Positions 41,998 through 50,704 of a stretch of 64,000 nt of DNA are shown piece by piece. The stretch spans positions 4,112,001 through 4,176,000 of the forward strand of contig NZ_CP129137.1 of NCBI RefSeq assembly GCF_030406905.1, in the 5' to 3' direction. Every line of letters starts with the position of its first letter. The stretch's first letter is position 1. Origin of the DNA: Streptomyces sp. HUAS CB01. Its GTDB lineage: Bacteria; Actinomycetota; Actinomycetes; Streptomycetales; Streptomycetaceae. The notes under the pieces were generated by a model, which was not told the origin of the DNA, made no database searches, and worked only from the letters and a program-made list of their open reading frames with translations. Both the position numbers and the translations under genes were made by a program.

Positions 41998-42770
41998 CGG
42001 GACCGGTGGCCGACGGGGGGATCCCGAGCCAGGAGCGGATCACGGCGGAGATCGCGGCGGCGCACGGGGCCGCGCCGAAGCCGGCGCACCATCCGCGCCG
42101 GGACTTCGCGCCGTACCGCAGCAGCGTCCTGCGCCATCCGCACCACTCCGTCGTGACCGTGGAGGATCCGGACGCGGCGGAGCGGAGTGCACCGGTCCTC
42201 GGCACGAGGGACGTACGGGAGGGCGATGCGGACCTGACGCGGCAGCATCCGGGGGAGCCGCTGGGCGAGCGGATCACCGTCACCGGACGGGTGCGGGACC
42301 GCGCGGGACGGCCCGTACGGGGCCAGCTCGTGGAGATCTGGCAGGCCAACGCGTCGGGCCGGTACGCGCACGAGCGCGACCGGCATCCGGCACCGCTCGA
42401 CCCGAACTTCACCGGGGTGGGCCGCTGTCTGACCGACGACGAGGGGCGCTACGCGTTCACGACCGTCAGGCCCGGGGCCTACCCGTGGCGCAACCACGTC
42501 AACGCCTGGCGGCCCGCGCACATCCACTTCTCGCTGTTCGGGACCGCGTTCGCCCAGCGGCTGGTGACGCAGATGTATTTCCCGGGCGACCCGCTGTTCC
42601 CGTACGACCCCATCCTCCAGGCGGTCACCGACCCGGCGGCCCGGGAACGGCTCGTCGCCGCGTACGACCCCACGTTGTCGCGGCCGGAGTGGTCCCTCGG
42701 CTACCGCTGGGACATCGTGCTGGACGGGCCGGCGGCCACGCTCCCGGATCCCGGGGAGGGGGCCCCGTGA
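41994..42770 (+). CDS. pcaH: Protocatechuate 3,4-dioxygenase beta subunit, PcaH
   Basis: A 258-aa subunit carrying the non-heme Fe3+ site that opens the ring of protocatechuate between the hydroxyl groups. Likely iron ligands are the tyrosines in SGRYAHERD and GAYPWRN and the histidines of PAHIHFS. GTG 41994 overlaps pcaF by 4 bases; a second GTG at 42006 is also possible. It is followed directly by pcaG. Confidence 0.94.
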   Translation: MTGPVADGGIPSQERITAEIAAAHGAAPKPAHHPRRDFAPYRSSVLRHPHHSVVTVEDPDAAERSAPVLGTRDVREGDADLTRQHPGEPLGERITVTGRVRDRAGRPVRGQLVEIWQANASGRYAHERDRHPAPLDPNFTGVGRCLTDDEGRYAFTTVRPGAYPWRNHVNAWRPAHIHFSLFGTAFAQRLVTQMYFPGDPLFPYDPILQAVTDPAARERLVAAYDPTLSRPEWSLGYRWDIVLDGPAATLPDPGEGAP

Positions 42771-43240
42771 CGCTTCCTCCCACGCCCGCCCAGACCGTGG
42801 GCCCGTTCTTCGGCCACGCCCTGCCGTACGAGGGGGGCGGGGACCTCGTCCCGGCCGGGCGTCCCGGCGCGATCTCCGTCCACGGGTACGTGCGGGACGG
42901 GAACGGCGATCCGGTGCCGGACGCGCTCCTGGAGTTCTGGCAGCCCGGCACCGGGTTCGGCCGGGTGGCGACGGACGCGGACGGGCACTGGGAGGTGCGG
43001 ACGGCGCCACCGCCGGCGGCGAGGCCGTACCTCCCGGTCTGCGTCTTCGCCCGGGGCCTGATGCACCACCTGTTCACCCGGGTCTACACCTGCCCGGCCG
43101 CCGCCGACGGGCTGCTCGCCGCGCTTCCGGCGGAACGGCGGGCCACGCTGGTCGCCCGGCCCGAAGGGGAGGGGACGTACCGCTTCGACATCCGTCTGCA
43201 GGGGGAGAAGGAGACGGTCTTCCTTGACTTCCACGGGTGA
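42767..43240 (+). CDS. pcaG: Protocatechuate 3,4-dioxygenase alpha subunit, PcaG
   Basis: A 157-aa subunit, somewhat shorter than many PcaG proteins. It starts TLPPTPAQTVGPFFGHALPY, a strong PcaG signature, and continues with LLEFWQPGTGFGRV. The alpha subunit contributes to the active-site pocket but lacks the iron ligands. GTG 42767 overlaps pcaH by 4 bases; its end overlaps the apparent pcaB start by 17 bases. Confidence 0.93.
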   Translation: MTLPPTPAQTVGPFFGHALPYEGGGDLVPAGRPGAISVHGYVRDGNGDPVPDALLEFWQPGTGFGRVATDADGHWEVRTAPPPAARPYLPVCVFARGLMHHLFTRVYTCPAAADGLLAALPAERRATLVARPEGEGTYRFDIRLQGEKETVFLDFHG

Positions 43241-45080
43241 CGCGGGGGTGTCCGCGGGGGACGGGGGGCGGTTCGCCGAGGACGTGGAGGTGTCCGTGGG
43301 GGACGTGGGGGTGTCCGCAGGGGGCGCGGGTCCCTCCGCCGAGGACGTGGGTCCCTCCGCCGAGGACGTGGGTCTGTTCGCGCCCGTCCGCGCGGGGTGC
43401 CCCGTCGAGGCCGCGACCGGCGACCGGGCCTTCCTCCAGGCGCTGCTGGACGCGGAGGCCGCGCTGGCCCGGGCCCAGGACCCCGCTGCCGGCAGGACGG
43501 TCACGGCCGTGGCCCGGGCCGAACGGTTCGACGTCCGCTCGCTCGCCCTCCGGGCCCGGGCGGGCGGCAACCCGGTGATCCCGCTCGTCGCGGACCTGAC
43601 GGCCGCCGTCGCCGAACGGGACACCGCCCACGCCGAGTTCGTGCACCGGGGCGCGACCAGCCAGGACATCCTCGACAGCGCGCTGATGCTGCTGGCGGCG
43701 AGGGCCCTTGAGCTGACGGCGGCAGACCTGGAACGCACCGAGCGGGCCCTGGGCGCGCTCGCCGCCGCCCACCGGTCCACCCCGATGGCCGGCCGCACCC
43801 TCACCCAGCACGCCGTACCGACCACCTTCGGCCTCAAGGCGGCCGGCTGGCGGGAGCTCGTCCTGGACGCCCACGACCGGCTGACGCGGGTACGGGACGC
43901 GCTCCCGGCCCAGCTCGGCGGGGCGGCGGGCACCCTGGCCGCCTTCGGCGAAGCGGCACCGGCGACCGTCTCCGCGTACGCCCGGGAACTCGGCCTGGCC
44001 GAGGCCCGGTTGCCCTGGCACGTCCTGCGCACCCCCGTCGCCGACCTGGGAGCGGCGCTGGCGTTCGGCGCGGGCGCGCTCGGCAAGATCGCCGCCGATG
44101 TGCTGGTGCTGTCCCGCACGGAAGTGGGCGAGGTCGCGGAGGGCACGGGCGGCGGCTCGTCCGCGATGCCGCACAAGAGCAACCCCGTGCGGGCGACGCT
44201 GATCGCCGCCGCGGCCCGCCAGGTCCCCGCCCTCGCCATGGTCCTCCTCGGCTCGCTCACCGCCGAGGACGAGCGCCCGGCCGGCGCCTGGCACGCCGAG
44301 TGGCAGCCCCTGCGGGAGGCGCTGCGGCTGGTGGGAGGCGCTGCGGCCGCGGCGGCCGTGCTGTGCGAGGAACTGGTGGTACGGCCGGACCGGATGCGCC
44401 GGAACCTCGCCGCGACCCGCGGACTGGTGCTGACGGAGCGGGCGGTGGAGGCACTGGTGCCGGTCATCGGCCGGGCCGCCGCGCGGCGGACGGTGACGGA
44501 AGCGGCCCGTCGCGCGGCCGAACGCGGTACGGACCTGTCCGCGGCCCTCGCCGAGGACCCCGCCCTGCGCGGACACCCCGAACTGCCCGCGCTCGCCTCC
44601 CTCTCCGACCCGTCGGGCCATCCGGGTTCGGCACCCGCGCTCGTCGACCGGGCGCTGGAGCGCGGTCGCGGACGGAACGCCGAGCCCGGCTCGGGGCCGG
44701 CTCGCCGGACGACGGCGGACGGCGGTCCACGACCACGGGACGGCGGGGGACGCCGCGTCGCGGAGGGCGGACCGCGCGCGCCGGCCCGGGGTGGCCCAGG
44801 CCCGGACGGTGGCGGACCACCGGCCGGTGGCGAGGAGCGCGCGGATGACGGTGCACCGCGCCGGGATGTCGGCGCGCCATGTGCTCACGGCGGCGCGCGA
44901 CGCGCGCGCCCCGGTGGGCCGTGCCCGGATCAGGGTGCGGCGGGCTCGGACGGTGGCGGACCACCGGCCGGTGGCGAGGAGCGCGCGGATGACGGTGCAC
45001 CGCGCCGGGATGTCGGCGCGCCACGCGTTCACGGTGGCGCGCCGCGCCCCTGCCTCGACGGACCACGGGAGACGGCGTGA
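43224..45080 (+). CDS. pcaB: 3-carboxy-cis,cis-muconate cycloisomerase, PcaB, with repeat extensions
   Basis: A lyase-superfamily enzyme that cyclises 3-carboxymuconate to gamma-carboxymuconolactone. The core (about residues 49-480) is normal: FAPVRAGCPVEAATGDRAFL, GATSQDILDSA, and the signature GSSAMPHKSNP at 311-321. It is 618 aa if it starts at TTG 43224, against about 450 for the family. The extra length is an N-terminal repeat (about 8-48, SAEDVG units; GTG 43248 or 43368 are other possible starts) and a C-terminal tail of about 137 residues, Gly/Pro/Arg/Asp-rich, with an in-frame 48-codon duplication. Both look like repeat expansions outside the catalytic core. Confidence 0.87.
   Translation: MTSTGDAGVSAGDGGRFAEDVEVSVGDVGVSAGGAGPSAEDVGPSAEDVGLFAPVRAGCPVEAATGDRAFLQALLDAEAALARAQDPAAGRTVTAVARAERFDVRSLALRARAGGNPVIPLVADLTAAVAERDTAHAEFVHRGATSQDILDSALMLLAARALELTAADLERTERALGALAAAHRSTPMAGRTLTQHAVPTTFGLKAAGWRELVLDAHDRLTRVRDALPAQLGGAAGTLAAFGEAAPATVSAYARELGLAEARLPWHVLRTPVADLGAALAFGAGALGKIAADVLVLSRTEVGEVAEGTGGGSSAMPHKSNPVRATLIAAAARQVPALAMVLLGSLTAEDERPAGAWHAEWQPLREALRLVGGAAAAAAVLCEELVVRPDRMRRNLAATRGLVLTERAVEALVPVIGRAAARRTVTEAARRAAERGTDLSAALAEDPALRGHPELPALASLSDPSGHPGSAPALVDRALERGRGRNAEPGSGPARRTTADGGPRPRDGGGRRVAEGGPRAPARGGPGPDGGGPPAGGEERADDGAPRRDVGAPCAHGGARRARPGGPCPDQGAAGSDGGGPPAGGEERADDGAPRRDVGAPRVHGGAPRPCLDGPRETA
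43341..43370 (+). repeat. 21-bp tandem repeat in the pcaB 5' region
   Basis: gaggacgtgggtccctccgcc and close variants recur from about 43279 to 43370, encoding SAEDVG-like units. The two exact neighbouring copies start at 43341 and 43362. Confidence 0.65.
44803..45023 (+). repeat. 77-bp direct repeat in the pcaB 3' region
   Basis: An exact 77-base repeat (44803-44879 and 44947-45023, period 144 bases = 48 codons) continues degenerately for about 20 bases. It encodes the duplicated PAGGEERADDGAPRRDVGAP part of the PcaB tail. Confidence 0.85.
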
Positions 45081-45838
45081 CCACCCCCCTGCTGCACCAC
45101 CGCGTCGACGGGCCCGAGGGCGCGCCCGTGCTCGTCCTCGGCCCGTCGCTCGGCACCTCCCTGCGCGTGTGGGAGCCGCAGACGGCCGGGCTCGCCCGCG
45201 ACCACCGCGTCGTCCGCTGGGACCTCCCCGGGCACGGCGGGTCCCCCGCCGGCCCCGGCGTGCTGCAGGCCGGGGCGACGGTCGCCGACCTCGGCCGGCA
45301 CGTCCTGCGCCTCGCGGACGCGCTCGGCGCCGGGGCGTTCGCGTACGCCGGGATCTCCCTCGGGGGCGCCGTCGGGACCTGGCTCGCCGCGCACCACCCC
45401 GACCGCGTGACGCGGCTCGCGCTGCTGTGCACCTCCGCGCACTTCGGCGGGCCCGGCCCGTGGCGGGCACGCGCCCGCCTCGTGCGCGCCAGGGGCACAG
45501 CGCCGGTGGCGGAGTCCGCCCCGGCACGGTGGTTCACCCCCGCCTTCACGGGCCACGACGCGCTCGTCACCGATCTGCGCTCCGCCGACCCGGAGACGTA
45601 CGCCGTCTGTTGCGAGATCCTGGCGGGCACCGACCTGCGGCCCGACCTCGCCCGGGTCGTCGCGCCCACGCTCGTGATCACGGGCCGCGAGGACAAGGCC
45701 ACACCGCCCGCCCACGGCCGGGAACTCGCCGACGGCATCCGGGAGGCGCGTTACGTCGAAGTGCCGGGCGCCGCCCATCTCGCGGGAGTCGAGCAGCCAC
45801 AATCCGTACTCACCGCACTGCAGGCCCACTTCGCGTAG
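45077..45838 (+). CDS. pcaD: 3-oxoadipate enol-lactonase, PcaD
   Basis: A 253-aa alpha/beta hydrolase that hydrolyses beta-ketoadipate enol-lactone to beta-ketoadipate. The nucleophile elbow GISLGG has Ser94; the acid in TGREDKATPP and the histidine in GAAHLAGVEQP complete the triad. In many actinobacteria PcaD is fused to PcaC (then called PcaL); here the protein stops right after the hydrolase domain, so the decarboxylase is missing. GTG 45077 overlaps pcaB by 4 bases. Confidence 0.92.
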   Translation: MTTPLLHHRVDGPEGAPVLVLGPSLGTSLRVWEPQTAGLARDHRVVRWDLPGHGGSPAGPGVLQAGATVADLGRHVLRLADALGAGAFAYAGISLGGAVGTWLAAHHPDRVTRLALLCTSAHFGGPGPWRARARLVRARGTAPVAESAPARWFTPAFTGHDALVTDLRSADPETYAVCCEILAGTDLRPDLARVVAPTLVITGREDKATPPAHGRELADGIREARYVEVPGAAHLAGVEQPQSVLTALQAHFA

Positions 45839-45848
45839 AGGAGCACCG

Positions 45849-47033
45849 ATGCACACCACCGTCGGCATCGTCGGCGGCGGCCCCGCGGGGCTGCTGCTGG
45901 CGCGGCTGCTGCACAACGCGGGCATCGACAGCGTGGTCCTGGAACTGCGCGATCGCGCCTACGTCGAGCAGCGGCAGCGCGCCGGAATCCTGGAGCAGTC
46001 CACCGTGGACGCGCTGCGGGCCGCCGGCGCCGGTGAGCGCATGGACGTCGAGGGCATCCCGCACCACGGCATCGAGCTCCGCTTCGGCCGCCGTGCCCAC
46101 CGCCTCGACTTCCCCTCCCTCACCGGCGGCAGGAGCGTCATGGTGTACGCGCAGACGGAGGTCGTGAAGGACCTGATCGCCCTTCAGCTCGCCGACGGCG
46201 GACCGCTGCTCTTCGGCGCCGAGGTGACGTCCGTCGAGGGTGCCGACAGCGACAGCCCGGTCGTCGAATTCGTGGAGAAGGGCCGGGCGCAGACCCTGAC
46301 CTGCGACTACGTCGTGGGCTGCGACGGTTTCCACGGCGTGACGCGGGACGCGGTCCCCGCGGCCGTGCGCACGGTGTACGAGCGGACGTACCCGTACTCC
46401 TGGCTGGGGATCCTCGCCGAAGCGCCCCCCGTGTACGACGAGTTGGTGTACGCCCACTCCGAGCGCGGCTTCGCCCTCGCCAGCATGCGCTCCCCGACCG
46501 TGAGCCGGCTCTACCTCCAGGTGCCGAACGGCACCGATCCCGCCGACTGGCCCGCCGAGCGGATCTGGGACGAGCTCGACGCCCGTCTGGCCCTGGACAA
46601 GGACCCGGGCCGAAAGCTGGAACGCGGGCCGGTCACGGCCAAGGCGGTGCTCCCGATGCGCAGTCATGTCACCGAGCCGATGCGCCACGGCCGGGTCTTC
46701 CTCGCGGGCGACGCGGCGCACATCGTCCCGCCGACCGGGGCCAAGGGCCTCAATCTGGCCGCCGCCGATGTGATCGTGCTGGCCCGCGCCCTCGTGCGGT
46801 GGCGGGAGACCGGCTCGACGGAACTGCTCGACGCCTATTCCGACACGTGTCTGCGGCGGGTGTGGCGGGCGGAGCACTTCTCGGCCTTCATGACGACGAC
46901 GCTGCACGCCGATCCGGCGCAGTCGCCGTTCGACACGCGGCTGCAGCTCGCGCAGCTGGAGCGCATCGCGACCTCGCCGCACGCGGCGGCGGAACTGGCC
47001 GAGAACTACACGGGCCTGCCGCTGCCCCGCTGA
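45849..47033 (+). CDS. pobA: 4-hydroxybenzoate 3-monooxygenase, PobA
   Basis: A 394-aa FAD- and NAD(P)H-dependent hydroxylase that converts 4-hydroxybenzoate to protocatechuate, feeding the pca enzymes. The FAD motif VGIVGGGPAGLLLARLL, the DG motif VVGCDGFHGVTR and the GD motif FLAGDAAHIVPPTGAKGLNLA are all present; length matches PobA. Ribosome binding site gaggag, 10 bases after pcaD. A terminator hairpin follows at 47090. Confidence 0.94.
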   Translation: MHTTVGIVGGGPAGLLLARLLHNAGIDSVVLELRDRAYVEQRQRAGILEQSTVDALRAAGAGERMDVEGIPHHGIELRFGRRAHRLDFPSLTGGRSVMVYAQTEVVKDLIALQLADGGPLLFGAEVTSVEGADSDSPVVEFVEKGRAQTLTCDYVVGCDGFHGVTRDAVPAAVRTVYERTYPYSWLGILAEAPPVYDELVYAHSERGFALASMRSPTVSRLYLQVPNGTDPADWPAERIWDELDARLALDKDPGRKLERGPVTAKAVLPMRSHVTEPMRHGRVFLAGDAAHIVPPTGAKGLNLAAADVIVLARALVRWRETGSTELLDAYSDTCLRRVWRAEHFSAFMTTTLHADPAQSPFDTRLQLAQLERIATSPHAAAELAENYTGLPLPR

Positions 47034-47089
47034 CCGGGACGGCGGGCAGCGGGCCGGCTCCGCGGTTCCGTCCGGCGGCCCGGCCGGGG

Positions 47090-47115
47090 CGAGGGCCGGG
47101 AAACCCCGGCCCTCG
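47090..47115. terminator. Bidirectional terminator after pobA
   Basis: 11-bp arms cgagggccggg/cccggccctcg with loop aaac, between the convergent pobA and the PRTase-hydrolase gene. Confidence 0.7.
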
Positions 47116-47163
47116 TCGCCGCTCCCGGCGAAGCACGAATCCCCTCGTCACCGGGCACGGGCC

Positions 47164-48447
47164 CTACGGCTCCTGCGGGGTCATGTGCAGCATGAACCAG
47201 TCGCGGGCCAGATCGGAGACCTCGTCGAGGGCCCCCGGCTCCTCGAAGAGATGCGTCGCGCCCGGGACGACCACCAGCCGGCACTCGCAGCGCAGCGCCG
47301 ACTCCGCCTGGCGGTTGAGGTCGAGGACCGTCGTGTCCCGGCCGCCGACGATCAGCAGCGTCGGGGCGCGTACTCCGGGCAGCCGGGGTCCGGCCAGGTC
47401 CGGCCGCCCCCCGCGGGAGACGACGGCACCGACCTCAGGTCCGGCGCTCGACGCCGCCCAGAGTGCCGCGGCGGCGCCGGTGGACGCCCCGAAGTAGCCG
47501 ACGGGGACGGGGGTCCGGGTGCGCAGCCAGCGGGTGGCCCCCGAGAGCCGGTCCGCCAGGACCTCGATGTCGAAGACGTTCCGGCGGTCGGCGGCCTCCG
47601 GCTCGGTGAGCAGGTCGAACAGCAGCGTGCCGAGACCCGCGGAGTTCAGCGCCGTCGCCACCGCCCGGTTGCGGGGGCTGTGCCGGCTGCTCCCGGAGCC
47701 GTGGGCGAACATCACCACCGCGGAGGCGCCTTCCGGCAGGGCGAGTTCCCCGGCGAGCCGCGTTCCGCCCGCCTCGACCTCGACGGCCTCGGACCGGGCG
47801 GGTGCCGGCGGGTCGGCCGCCGACCGTGCCAGCAGCGCGACGACCTCCTCGTCCGGGGTCTGCGAGAAGTCCTGGTACCACTCCCCGACCGCCGAGAACG
47901 CCCGCGGCGTCGACAGGCACACCACCTCGTCCGCCTCGGTGCGCAGCCAGGACACCGCGTCCGGCGGTGCGACGGGGGCGGCGAGGACCACCCTGGCCGC
48001 TCCCTGCGCCCGGACGACCTCGCAGGCCGCCGCGGCGGTGGCGCCGGTCGCGATCCCGTCGTCCACGAGGATCACGGTCCGGCCCTTGATGGCGACGCGC
48101 GGCCGGTCGGCCCTGAACCGCTCCGCCTGCCGGGTCAGTTCGGCGGTCTCGGCCCGTTCCACCGCCGCGACGTCCTTCTCGGAGACATGGCCGCGGCGGA
48201 CGATGTCGTCGCTGATGACCCGGACGCCCCCCTCGCCGATGGCGCCGAACCCCAGCTCCCGGTGGTACGGCACGCCCAGCTTGCGTACGACGATCACGTC
48301 CAGCGGCGCACCCAGGGCCCGTGCCACCTGGAAGGCCACCGGCACCCCGCCCCTCGGCAGCCCGAGCACGACGGGATCGGCTTCCCGCAGATGCCCGAGG
48401 GCTCCGGCGAGGCGCTGCCCCGCGTCGACGCGGTCGGTGAACAGCAC
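47164..48447 (-). CDS. Phosphoribosyltransferase-like domain fused to an alpha/beta hydrolase
   Basis: A 427-aa two-domain protein starting with GTG 48447. Residues 1-about 215 are a type I phosphoribosyltransferase fold with the PRPP loop VILVDDGIATGATAAAA. Residues about 220-427 are a dienelactone-hydrolase-like alpha/beta hydrolase with the elbow YFGASTGAAAAL and FAHGSGSSRHSP (oxyanion region). This fusion is known in actinobacteria but its reaction is not established. Neither a nucleobase substrate nor an ester substrate can be named. Convergent to pobA. Confidence 0.82.
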   Translation of the reverse strand: MLFTDRVDAGQRLAGALGHLREADPVVLGLPRGGVPVAFQVARALGAPLDVIVVRKLGVPYHRELGFGAIGEGGVRVISDDIVRRGHVSEKDVAAVERAETAELTRQAERFRADRPRVAIKGRTVILVDDGIATGATAAAACEVVRAQGAARVVLAAPVAPPDAVSWLRTEADEVVCLSTPRAFSAVGEWYQDFSQTPDEEVVALLARSAADPPAPARSEAVEVEAGGTRLAGELALPEGASAVVMFAHGSGSSRHSPRNRAVATALNSAGLGTLLFDLLTEPEAADRRNVFDIEVLADRLSGATRWLRTRTPVPVGYFGASTGAAAALWAASSAGPEVGAVVSRGGRPDLAGPRLPGVRAPTLLIVGGRDTTVLDLNRQAESALRCECRLVVVPGATHLFEEPGALDEVSDLARDWFMLHMTPQEP

Positions 48448-48525
48448 AGTGGCTCACCCCCAACAGGGGTTCTCCTTCGAACCAACCCCATGGGGGGCCG
48501 CTTCGCAACTCGGGACCGGGGTCCC

Positions 48526-49647
48526 TCAGGCGCCGTCCGGCAGGCACAGGACGGGGATCCGCTGCACCAGGTTGTTCCCGAAGCCGCCCCGGTTCCACGG
48601 CTGGTCGAGCGGCTGGGTGCGGCCTTCGGCGTCGGTGGCGCGTGCGACGAGCACATGGGAGCCGGGGGTGGCGGTCCAGGCCGTGTGCCAGTGGCGCCAG
48701 GCCCAGCGGTGGTCCTCCGGTACGTCGAGCGCCGCGTCGTGCCAGGTCCGTCCGTCGTCGGTGCTGACCTCCACCCGCGCCACCGGGGCGTGGCCGGACC
48801 AGGCGCGGCCCTCCAGCCCGGTGCGGCCGGGGCGCACCACCCGGGTCCGCGACATGAAGTCGGGGAAGCCCGGCGGGATCATCAGGGCGCGCGGGGCGAT
48901 GCGGGTGACCGGCTCGCCCGGGTCGTCCGCGGACTGCCGGTAGCGGTACGCGACCGACTGCTGGTAGCCCGTGAACGGGGTGTCGGTCAGGCTGATGTCG
49001 CACAGCCACTTCACATGGGCCATGCCGTACCAGCCGGGCACGACCAGCCGCACGGGACGGCCGTGCTGGGGTGGCAGCGGCCCGCCGTTCATCGCGTACG
49101 CGACCAGTACCTCCGGGTCGTCGCCCGTCGCCACGTCCAGCGGCAGGCTGCGGCGGTAGTCCTGCTCGACCCCGCGTTCCACCCCGTGGTCGGCACCGGT
49201 GAACACCGCCTCGACGGCGCCCGGCTCCACCCCGGCCTCCCGCAGCAGCACGCGCAGCGGAACGCCGGTCCACTCGGCGGTGCCCACCGCCTCCACCAGC
49301 CACGGCTGGCTCACCGGCCGGGGGCTGAGCAGCGCCCGCCCGTTCCCGGCGCACTCCATCGTGACGCGGACCGTGACGGAGGGGTACGACCTGAGGTCCG
49401 CCAGGTCCAGCCGCAGCGGCGTCCGCACCAGCCCGCCGACGCCGATCCGCCAGTCGGAGGCCTCGGTGGCGGGGATGTCGTAGTGGACGAGGACGTAGTG
49501 CAGCCCCGGGGGCGTCAGCCCGTACCGGAGGGCCTCCAGCGGCATTCCGTGGTTGCGGGCGGCGAGGGCCAGCTCCTCCGGGCTGATCCCCTCGCCGGGT
49601 CCGGCGACGCGCCCGGGAAGGCTGACGGCCGTGAGGTCACGGTCCAT
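48526..49647 (-). CDS. Sulfite-oxidase-type molybdopterin oxidoreductase
   Basis: A 373-aa protein from ATG 49647 (MDRDLTAVSLPGR). The molybdopterin domain carries the Mo-ligand cysteine in MECAGNGR (Cys99). A C-terminal Mo-co dimerisation domain has ARVEVSTDDGRTW and WRHWHTAWTATPG. No signal peptide, haem or cytochrome domain is visible, so it probably acts in the cytoplasm with an external electron acceptor. The large reading frame extending upstream is not supported. Substrate could be sulfite or another small oxo-acceptor. Confidence 0.87.
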   Translation of the reverse strand: MDRDLTAVSLPGRVAGPGEGISPEELALAARNHGMPLEALRYGLTPPGLHYVLVHYDIPATEASDWRIGVGGLVRTPLRLDLADLRSYPSVTVRVTMECAGNGRALLSPRPVSQPWLVEAVGTAEWTGVPLRVLLREAGVEPGAVEAVFTGADHGVERGVEQDYRRSLPLDVATGDDPEVLVAYAMNGGPLPPQHGRPVRLVVPGWYGMAHVKWLCDISLTDTPFTGYQQSVAYRYRQSADDPGEPVTRIAPRALMIPPGFPDFMSRTRVVRPGRTGLEGRAWSGHAPVARVEVSTDDGRTWHDAALDVPEDHRWAWRHWHTAWTATPGSHVLVARATDAEGRTQPLDQPWNRGGFGNNLVQRIPVLCLPDGA

Positions 49648-49705
49648 GCCTCCATCGTGCGCCGCCCGTCGGCGGGCGGCAGCGCACGCGACCGGCAGTA
49701 CGCGC

Positions 49706-50557
49706 TCAGGACCAGGAAGCGCTGGAGAACAGTCCGCCCAGTCCGAACGATCCGGTGTCGGAGAACTCCATCGGTTCCTCGTGCCTCCGGTGCCGCCCCG
49801 AGTACTCCCTCGAACCGGTCGCGTAGTCCCGCGAACCGCTCGCGTACTCCCTCGACGGGACCGAATGGTCCCATGAGCCAGTGGCGTAGTCCCGTGGCCC
49901 GACCTGGTCGGCCTTGACGAGCTGGCCCTCCGCGGCGAGGGTCTGTACGCGCTGGAGAACCGTTCGCAGTTCCAGACCGAGCTCGTTCGCGACGACCTGG
50001 AGATCCAGCCCGGAGTGCCAGCTCCACACCAGAACGGAATCCATCGAAGGAGACCAGACGGGACTTGCGGGCTGGGCGGACGGAACGGGCTGGACGGGTT
50101 CGGCCCAGGTCTGTTCCTCGACGGGCGGAACCGAATAGGTGCCGGTCGGCTGGGACGGCTGTGCGGCGGTGTAGGGGGACACGGGCGGAACCGAGACCGA
50201 CGCCCCGGCCGGCTCCGCCCGGGGAAAAGACGCCGTGGTCTCCCCGGCCGTCTGCACGGGTTCCCCGCCCGCATCGGCGGATTGATCCGACATTCGGGTC
50301 AGTAGATTTGCCGCGACGGTCCGCGCGCCTTCCCGGCCGACGGTCCTGCGGGCAACCCTGACCTCGCGTTCCGGCAGACCCATCATGCCGGCGACGGTGC
50401 CGTCGTCGCCGACGACCACCGCGAATGCGGCCAGCATCCTCGTACGATCGGCCTGGGCCTCGTCGAGTGCGCTCTGCGCCAGTCGCACCCGGTCGTCGCT
50501 GGTGCAGAAGGCATTCGCAAGGACTGTATTTCTTTCCCACAACTCACGCGGTTCCAC
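49706..50557 (-). CDS. Streptomyces-type hypothetical protein with two HTH-like regions and a Tyr/Ser/Gly repeat
   Basis: A 283-aa protein from GTG 50557 (EPRELWERNTVLANAFCTSD); a GTG at 50611 is the alternative. N-terminal residues 25-85 have a helical, HTH-like pattern (LAAFAVVVGDDGTVAGMMG, EREVRVARRTVG). A Pro/Val/Ser linker follows, then a second winged-helix-like piece (LDLQVVANELGLELRTVLQRVQ). The C-terminal tail repeats DYATGS/REYASGS/REYSG units. I recall the family as widespread in Streptomyces, function unknown. DNA binding is inference. Confidence 0.65.
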   Translation of the reverse strand: MEPRELWERNTVLANAFCTSDDRVRLAQSALDEAQADRTRMLAAFAVVVGDDGTVAGMMGLPEREVRVARRTVGREGARTVAANLLTRMSDQSADAGGEPVQTAGETTASFPRAEPAGASVSVPPVSPYTAAQPSQPTGTYSVPPVEEQTWAEPVQPVPSAQPASPVWSPSMDSVLVWSWHSGLDLQVVANELGLELRTVLQRVQTLAAEGQLVKADQVGPRDYATGSWDHSVPSREYASGSRDYATGSREYSGRHRRHEEPMEFSDTGSFGLGGLFSSASWS

Positions 50558-50704
50558 ATACGCACAAACGCTTCGCCCGGGTCCGGGACTCGCGCTCGCC
50601 CGAGAATTCACACGATGAGCTCCAATGGCTCAAGTTTTCACGATTCACGGTCGTAGCTACGAGGACGGGGGGCCCGGCGCCGCGGTGGGCCGGAGCCGGG
50701 CCGG

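Noticed and set aside
44803-45023. Separate gene in the pcaB tail
   Set aside because: The tail is in frame with the PcaB core, has no start signal of its own and no recognisable domain.
43074-45527. Minus-strand frame with many Arg-rich repeats opposite pcaB
   Set aside because: The repeats are those of the pcaB ends read in reverse; pcaB has a clear catalytic core on the other strand.
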